A stretch of DNA of 64,000 bases from an uncultured Shimia sp. (GTDB lineage: Bacteria > Pseudomonadota > Alphaproteobacteria > Rhodobacterales > Rhodobacteraceae). Numbering within the stretch: position 1 is the first letter of the stretch; each line of letters starts with the position of its first letter. Made by a program: the position numbers and the translations under genes. The notes under the pieces were generated by a model that saw only the letters and a program-made list of their open reading frames with translations, was not told the origin of the DNA and searched no databases. Shown piece by piece: positions 59,171-64,000 of the stretch. The stretch is from assembly GCA_937897325.1 (NCBI GenBank), contig CALCOY010000021.1, positions 1 through 64,000 on the forward strand, given 5' to 3'.

Positions 59171-59585
59171 ACCCAATCGCCTGCCGGATTGGCAGCATCG
59201 GCTCGTCCAGTACCTGCAATCGGTACAGGGCAAACCGATCGAGCCAGGCCAGCACGACTGCGCCTTGTTCCTCGCCGATGGTATCGAGGCGGTGACGGGC
59301 CAGGATCTGGCCGGATCCTATCGCGGCAAGTACGACACCTTTTCGAAGGGTGTTCGATTGATGCGCAAAGAGGGCTTGGAAGACCACGTCGGCTTCTTTC
59401 GAAACACCCTCAAAGAGATCCCATTGGCCTTCGCTCTGCCGGGCGACGGTGCAGTCGTTGAAATGGCGGATGGGCTGGACGCGCTCGGCATCGTTCAGGG
59501 TGAATACATCCTTCTCCTCGATGAGCAAAAGGCGCGCACCGTCCATGTCCCTCTATTGAGCGGCAGCGCCGCGTTCGAGGTCTGA
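59151..59585 (+). CDS. DUF6950/NlpC-like tail protein
   Basis: 144 residues from GTG 59151 (AGGA upstream). KPIEPGQHDCALFLADGIEA has the Cys of an NlpC/P60-type peptidase core; YRGKYDTFSKGVRLMRKEGL follows. Members sit before the J-like protein and may cut peptidoglycan at DNA entry. The catalytic His is not certain, so the enzyme may be degenerate. Confidence 0.75.
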   Translation: MSPKAVRPNRLPDWQHRLVQYLQSVQGKPIEPGQHDCALFLADGIEAVTGQDLAGSYRGKYDTFSKGVRLMRKEGLEDHVGFFRNTLKEIPLAFALPGDGAVVEMADGLDALGIVQGEYILLLDEQKARTVHVPLLSGSAAFEV

Positions 59586-59586
59586 C

Positions 59587-61923
59587 ATGCCCGGCGTCGC
59601 AGCAGCATTCACGGCGGTCAAAACGGCTTTTGCCGCAACTGCGCTTGGATCGTTTCTGACGACGACAACGCTGGGTAAGCTGATCTCCGGCACGGTGCTG
59701 TCCCTCGCCCGCGCGGCTCTGTTCAAGCCCAAGGAACCGCCACCATCCGGCCTGCGCACTCAGCAAACCCAGACCGGTGGCACAACGCCAGCGTCACTGA
59801 TCGTGGATCTCTTCGCGACGGAGGGGCAACTTATCGCCCCGCCCATGACCCATGGATCTTTGGGAGATATCCCGAACGTGATCCTCACCTACGTGATCGA
59901 CTTGGGCGACGTTCCAGGCCTTGAGCTTTCCCGTCTGATCCTCGACGGCGAGTATGTCACGATCGACAACACTCCGGACAGCGCAGGCAATTTCCGCATT
60001 CTCGGCCGGTTCACAGGCGCCGCCTCAATGAAGTTCTATGACGGAACTCAGACGGCCGCAGATCCTTTTCTCTTGAGCGCTTATGGTACCGCAGCGGAGC
60101 GGCCTTGGGAGCCGTCCATGATCGGGCGCGACAAACCATATCTGATCACGCATTTCGTCTTCAACCGCAATGTGTTCTCCAGTTTCCCCTCCGTCCGCGC
60201 CGAGGTTCGCAACGGCCTCTTTTACGATCTGCGGCTTGACAGCACGGCGGGTGGATCAGGTCCGCAACGCTTCAATGACCGATCAACGTGGGGTCCCACC
60301 ACCAACCTCGTCGTTATCATCTACAACATCATGCGGGGCATTGATCTCGGCGGCGGGAACGTCTGGGGCGGCGAGATCGAGGCTGAAGACTTGCCGATCG
60401 GAAACTGGGTTTCAGCGATGAACGTGGCCGACTTCCGAGGGCTCCGGATTGGCTACGAGATCTATGTGGACGACGAACCCGCGCGGGTCATCGAGGAGCT
60501 TCTGAAGGGCGGTTTGGGCGAGATCGCCGAGATGGGCGGCGTCTTCAAGATCCGGCTGAACGGTCCAGGTATTCCGGTCTACTTCTTCACCGACGATGAC
60601 ATCGATCTCTTGCAGGCAGAGCAGGAAGACCAGTTCCCAGATCCCTCGCAGATCTTCAACGGCATCACGGCCAACTACCCCTCGCCCGAGAGCCTGTGGC
60701 AAGCCAAGGAAGCCCCGCCGCGCTACAATGCCGCTTGGGAGGCCGAAGATGGCGGCGAACGCAATGTCGCTGACGTAACCTTCGCGGCGGTGTGGGATGG
60801 CGACCAGGTACAGCAGCTCATGGCCGCATACATCAAGAAGCAGCGGCGTTTCATCAGCTATCAGTTGAACCTGCCTTCTGACGCGATCGCGCTCGAGCCG
60901 CTCGATACAGTGGCCTGGACATCGGAGACCCATTCTTACGACGCCAAGTTGTTCGACATCGAGCGGATGGTTGATCCTCTGTTGACCAGCTCGGTGCAGG
61001 TCGGGCTGCTTGAGACGGATCCGGATGACTTCTCCGAAGTGGCACTGGTCAGTCAGTTCCTACCGTCGTTTCAGCGAGAGGCTTTGGGATCTCAGATCGC
61101 GACCATATTGAGCGCAGCGGCTCAAACGGCGGCAGACAGTGCGGTTTCGCCCGCCCGGCCGACGCTTGAGCTTCAATGGCCAACGCCGCTGCCAGACGTC
61201 ACTGGCGTGGCCTATGAAGTGCGGCTTGAGAGCACGCAGCGGGCAGTGGTTTCCGGGACATTCGGTAACCCCGACCAAGGCTCTGGCACAGTCTCGGGTC
61301 TGGTTCCAGGGCTCCGTCACGAGGTCCGGATCCGGTACGTCGCCCGTAACCGGCCAACAGAGTGGAGCGCTTGGTCGGTCGTAACGGCTGAGAACGTCCA
61401 AATCCGGAATACTGAACTCGGACCCCAAATTGTCGAGCGGGACAATATCACCCCGGCATTGACCCATAACGTCGAAACGATCATTCGACCGGCTGCTCTA
61501 ACGTTCAACGATGGTAACATCGTCTTCCAGAGGGATCTGCAAACCACCGACGAGGTGATCCGTTGGACCTTTGGGTTGAACTTGGATTTCCGTGATCTCG
61601 GCACGTACAATTGGTCGAGTGGCGGCAGCACCGGGCAGTCTCGCATTCGGACCCGAGTTGTACTGCAAGCGGCCAAACAGGGTCTCTTTCTGGGCCAGCT
61701 TTTCGACAAGACCATAAGGCTGAAGCAGTCGGAGCTATCTTCGACAGGCTGGGAGGACCTAGATCTTTCAACGATCTTTGTTGCGCGCAATGGGGGCTGG
61801 AAGGTTCGGGCGATAATCGAGACCGATTACGGGTCTCCCGGAGAGCCGTTTCAGACGGCACTGGCCTTCCAGGAAAACACGAGAAACCTCAATTTCACCG
61901 GACATGGGTTCGTCAATGATTGA
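59587..61923 (+). CDS. Tail tip/host-specificity protein (J-like)
   Basis: 778 residues. The N-terminal hydrophobic stretch (about 15-40) is followed by the hub domains typical of J-like phage tail proteins (GSLGDIPNVILTYVIDLGDV, IYNIMRGIDLGGGNVWGGEI, GGLGEIAEMGGVFKIRLNGP). A fibronectin III domain lies at about 525-610 (PTLELQWPTPLPDVTGVAYE to SAWSVVTAENV). The C-terminal 150 residues are beta-rich and may touch the receptor. Overlaps the next gene by 8 bases. Confidence 0.88.
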   Translation: MPGVAAAFTAVKTAFAATALGSFLTTTTLGKLISGTVLSLARAALFKPKEPPPSGLRTQQTQTGGTTPASLIVDLFATEGQLIAPPMTHGSLGDIPNVILTYVIDLGDVPGLELSRLILDGEYVTIDNTPDSAGNFRILGRFTGAASMKFYDGTQTAADPFLLSAYGTAAERPWEPSMIGRDKPYLITHFVFNRNVFSSFPSVRAEVRNGLFYDLRLDSTAGGSGPQRFNDRSTWGPTTNLVVIIYNIMRGIDLGGGNVWGGEIEAEDLPIGNWVSAMNVADFRGLRIGYEIYVDDEPARVIEELLKGGLGEIAEMGGVFKIRLNGPGIPVYFFTDDDIDLLQAEQEDQFPDPSQIFNGITANYPSPESLWQAKEAPPRYNAAWEAEDGGERNVADVTFAAVWDGDQVQQLMAAYIKKQRRFISYQLNLPSDAIALEPLDTVAWTSETHSYDAKLFDIERMVDPLLTSSVQVGLLETDPDDFSEVALVSQFLPSFQREALGSQIATILSAAAQTAADSAVSPARPTLELQWPTPLPDVTGVAYEVRLESTQRAVVSGTFGNPDQGSGTVSGLVPGLRHEVRIRYVARNRPTEWSAWSVVTAENVQIRNTELGPQIVERDNITPALTHNVETIIRPAALTFNDGNIVFQRDLQTTDEVIRWTFGLNLDFRDLGTYNWSSGGSTGQSRIRTRVVLQAAKQGLFLGQLFDKTIRLKQSELSSTGWEDLDLSTIFVARNGGWKVRAIIETDYGSPGEPFQTALAFQENTRNLNFTGHGFVND

Positions 61924-62293
61924 TTACGTCATCATAGGCGATCAGGACGTGGTCATCGAAGCCGGCCGGAGCGCTTCGCTACCAGCCGGCGCTGTCGCCG
62001 TCTCGTTCACTGGAAAGCCGTCAGAGGCTCTCGACAAAATGTTGTCAGAGGGGGTCCTGGTCGACCGCCCTGCCACCTTGTCGGTCACGGTAAACGGGAA
62101 TGAGGTGACTGTCGTCGATTGCCCGGCCGGGACCGAGATCGTGGTCGATCCGGAGTGGGGTCTGGCCCAGACCTTCACGATCTCCACCGGTGGAACAACC
62201 GAGACCTTCCAGCTTATAGACGCGGGTTTCTACGAGGTGCATGTGCGCCCGCCGCTACCAACACTCCCTTCCAGCGTCGAGGTGCAGGTATGA
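61916..62293 (+). CDS. Hypothetical tail-region protein
   Basis: 125 residues from ATG 61916. Beta-rich (VDRPATLSVTVNGNEVTVVD, QTFTISTGGTTETFQLIDAG). Its place after the J-like gene suggests a tail-fibre or accessory tip protein. Coupled by ATGA to the next. Confidence 0.62.
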   Translation: MIDYVIIGDQDVVIEAGRSASLPAGAVAVSFTGKPSEALDKMLSEGVLVDRPATLSVTVNGNEVTVVDCPAGTEIVVDPEWGLAQTFTISTGGTTETFQLIDAGFYEVHVRPPLPTLPSSVEVQV

Positions 62294-62724
62294 TCGAAGT
62301 CCGAAGATCCACCGCATCGATTGATCTTGAGCTGCAGGCCAGCCGGGAAGAGTGCCTCGCAAAGGTGCGCGGCATCACCAATGAGATCCGGACGGGGTAT
62401 TTCAACGCATATGTCGAGCAAGGCACCTTGCTGGCCGAGAAGGTCAACGAGGCCGTGGACTACATGATGGTTTATCCCGCGCCTGCCGATCCAGTCGACC
62501 ATGCACTTCTTCTCGCGGAGGTCGGGGAGACCGGCCAGGACGCCTATCAGGTGGCCCAGTTTTACTTGGGCAGTCGGGCGATCTGGAAGCAGGCGGCGGC
62601 GGCCATGGAAGGCCCGCGAAATGCGGCCATTAACGCGATCAACGAGGCGACAGATCGGTCGTCAATCGAAGCGGCTTTGAACGCATTTCAAACAGCCATG
62701 GAGGCGCTCAATGCTGGGACCTGA
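62290..62724 (+). CDS. Hypothetical helical tail-region protein
   Basis: 144 residues, mostly helical (IDLELQASREECLAKVRGIT, then AIWKQAAAAMEGPRNAAINA). This matches small proteins that follow the tip genes in Rhodobacterales Mu-like phages, with no assigned role. Overlaps the next gene by 14 bases. Confidence 0.62.
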   Translation: MIEVRRSTASIDLELQASREECLAKVRGITNEIRTGYFNAYVEQGTLLAEKVNEAVDYMMVYPAPADPVDHALLLAEVGETGQDAYQVAQFYLGSRAIWKQAAAAMEGPRNAAINAINEATDRSSIEAALNAFQTAMEALNAGT

Positions 62725-63079
62725 GAGCTTCCGGGATCGACCCTATTACGCCGCGCTGAACCAGATCGGGCACCCGATTGTCGGAGCATCGGCTGTCAAG
62801 GTTTTGGGCGCAGACGTCAACGCGCTGTGGTGGACACTGGTGCTCGTTATCTTCTGGGAGCTGCGGCACTTCTTTCTGTCATTAGATTGGGTCGACAGCA
62901 TACTGGATTGGTTGTTCATGCTCGGCGGCGCGATCGTCTGGTTCATCATGATCGATGAAGGTTGGGTCCTCGGTCCAGGCGAATGGTTCCCCGTTCTCGT
63001 CCTGGCTGGCGGCGCCTTAATCTACGCCCTCTTCTCCATCCGAAAGCACATCAATGAAAACCGAAAAGGAGGTCTGTGA
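62711..63079 (+). CDS. Small three-helix membrane protein
   Basis: 122 residues with three membrane segments (about 38-58, 64-82 and 90-108). No family recognised. A membrane protein among tail genes may serve superinfection exclusion or lysis; this is a guess from position only. Confidence 0.62.
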   Translation: MLGPESFRDRPYYAALNQIGHPIVGASAVKVLGADVNALWWTLVLVIFWELRHFFLSLDWVDSILDWLFMLGGAIVWFIMIDEGWVLGPGEWFPVLVLAGGALIYALFSIRKHINENRKGGL

Positions 63080-63345
63080 TGGCACAGACGGATATCGAAC
63101 TGCCTGGCGACACGCCGGCTGAAATCGGGAGCGGTCCCGGCGTATACACGATCAGCGCGTTCAACGGATCGGGCTTTTGGCTGATTGAAGCCGCAGGACA
63201 GACCGTATCGGCAAAGGGACATCTGCTCGGGCCGCAGCCGGTGTCGATGAGCCTAGAAGCGAACGAGGTCCTGTATGTCAGCGGTTTGGGCAAGGCCAGC
63301 ATCACTGGCACGTTCACCGGCGACAATGGCTTGATTGCGGACTGA
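63079..63345 (+). CDS. Hypothetical small beta-rich tail protein
   Basis: 88 residues from ATG 63079, with AGGAGG 6 bases upstream; a GTG at 63076 is less likely. PAEIGSGPGVYTISAFNGSG, then VSMSLEANEVLYVSGLGKAS suggest a compact beta fold, perhaps a tail-fibre accessory piece. Confidence 0.6.
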   Translation: MAQTDIELPGDTPAEIGSGPGVYTISAFNGSGFWLIEAAGQTVSAKGHLLGPQPVSMSLEANEVLYVSGLGKASITGTFTGDNGLIAD

Positions 63346-63348
63346 TCC

Positions 63349-64000
63349 ATGCAGCTGCTCGAGGGACATAATCTCCCGCAACGCGGGGCGCTGCTGAAGG
63401 GGCATGGGTTGCTCGGTGATGTGGTTGCCGAGATCATCACAGGCGAGCCGGGCCCGACATTCGATGCGGCGACACAAGGTGCGACCATCAACGCGGTCTT
63501 CAACCAAGGCACTTTTACCAGCAGTGAAGCCAACCCTGTCACGATCCTGTCGACGACCTTTGAGGTTGGCGGCAACGCAGTTGCGGGTACATATGCGCTG
63601 CTCCCAAACGACCGCCCCACCGCCACTGTGGCACTGCGCGATGCCAACGGAAACGATCGCACGATCATCGTCGCGGGTGTCCCGACCGCTTACGCGGTGC
63701 CGGTGTTCACCGCGCAGCCGAGCTTTGGTGCGGCCAGCTACACGATCGGTGAGACGGTTGTGATTGACGGTGGCAATGCAACACCTGCTGGCACCGTGCT
63801 GAGCATCGAGCGGTTCGAGATCGACGGAACGGATATCTCGGGCGAGCTGGCTGGGGTGAACTGGCCCACCATCGGCGAAGATGCCGGCACGATCACACTT
63901 CAGGTGCGGGCAACAAACGGGGATCAGTCTGCGCTGTCCGATGTGGTAACGGCCACGCTTGCCGAGCCGGTCGCCGAGGTCATCAGAATCGCAACCGGTT
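63349..64000 (+). CDS. Tail fibre-like protein (3' end outside the window)
   Basis: ATG 63349 opens a frame that stays open to the last base, at least 217 residues. The first 30 residues (MQLLEGHNLPQRGALLKGHG) are followed by repeated beta-sandwich-like stretches (QPSFGAASYTIGETVVIDGG, GTITLQVRATNGDQSALSDV), looking like Ig- or PKD-type modules. Likely part of the receptor-binding fibre or its adaptor. Confidence 0.7.
   Translation, partial: MQLLEGHNLPQRGALLKGHGLLGDVVAEIITGEPGPTFDAATQGATINAVFNQGTFTSSEANPVTILSTTFEVGGNAVAGTYALLPNDRPTATVALRDANGNDRTIIVAGVPTAYAVPVFTAQPSFGAASYTIGETVVIDGGNATPAGTVLSIERFEIDGTDISGELAGVNWPTIGEDAGTITLQVRATNGDQSALSDVVTATLAEPVAEVIRIATG

Larger units (their letters stand above)
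26378..64000 (+). mobile_element. Mu-like transposable prophage (left part)
   Basis: The gene series repressor, Ner-like, ParB-like, MuA, MuB, DUF3164, gp16, Mor-like, DUF2730, DUF3486, gp28, gp29, gp30, G, I, T, gp36, gp37 defines a Mu-type transposable phage. The tail genes are of the non-contractile type, as in B3-like phages. The left terminus is placed at the TG of 26378 because a Mu L1-like transposase site begins 11 bases in; the exact base is inferred. All genes from ParB to the window end are intact and on one strand, so the element looks functional. The right end is beyond 64,000. Confidence 0.85.

Noticed and set aside
26378-64000. CRISPR array or diversity-generating retroelement
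   Set aside because: No regularly spaced repeats and no reverse transcriptase gene in the window; the fibre region past 64,000 cannot be judged.

Overview
The window reads as chromosome of a marine alphaproteobacterium of the Rhodobacteraceae (Roseobacter group). The evidence is the protein families and their order: a COG4223/HemY pair, a motB-flgE-flgK-flgL-flgI flagellar block, TRAP transport genes, and a taurine ABC transporter divergent from a class III aminotransferase. The species cannot be named from this stretch. Two very different parts meet near base 26,378.

Host part (1 to about 26,377). Bases 1-2,667 hold the end of a haem-linked locus: a mitofilin-like COG4223 protein whose acidic N-terminus is broken by in-frame stops, then HemY. 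NAD salvage follows (pncB, pncA), with a small unknown gene between them and the tRNA hydroxylase trhO divergent from pncA. Flagellar genes run from motB to flgI, with CtrA-like boxes before motB and flgE. A TetR gene with an almost perfect palindromic operator precedes a catabolic operon: TRAP transporter (P, Q, M), cyclase-family hydrolase, fumarylacetoacetase-family enzyme and OsmC protein; a Tat-exported SMP-30/gluconolactonase-like protein follows. Taurine uptake genes (tauABC-like) are divergent from a taurine-pyruvate-type aminotransferase. A GNAT acetyltransferase, a P-loop kinase gene interrupted by one amber codon and a small membrane protein complete the host side.

Prophage part (about 26,378 to beyond 64,000). 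This is a Mu-like transposable prophage and its right end lies outside the window. The left end carries a Mu L1-like transposase site and repeated operator-like words, then an unusual pair (GNAT-like enzyme and XRE-PAS regulator, overlapping tail to tail), a c-type repressor and a Ner-like gene. The early operon holds a VPLPA-CTERM surface protein, a ParB-like protein, MuA, MuB, small regulators, a DUF3164 protein, a cytosine methyltransferase gene that also encodes a long second protein in the +1 frame, gp16 and a Mor-like activator. Middle and late genes follow: endolysin, GTA-type holin, DUF2730, DUF3486, terminase gp28, an Acb2-like anti-CBASS candidate, a Dam-type methylase, portal gp29, MuF gp30, gpG, protease/scaffold I, DUF2190, major head T, gp36 and gp37. 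The tail is of the siphovirus type: tube protein, a chaperone pair joined by a -1 frameshift (G GGA AAC), tape measure, and J-like tip proteins. This combination of Mu-type replication and head genes with a non-contractile tail resembles the B3-like transposable phages known from Rhodobacteraceae.

The points I find most worth following are the dual-coding methyltransferase locus, a set of GC-rich, highly foldable gaps between late genes (one folds into a four-helix cloverleaf), the Acb2-like gene with an added cysteine-rich head, a 20-base element shared by the two gaps that start the lysis and head modules, and the enzyme-sensor pair at the left end. All functional calls are from motif reading; no database search was run.
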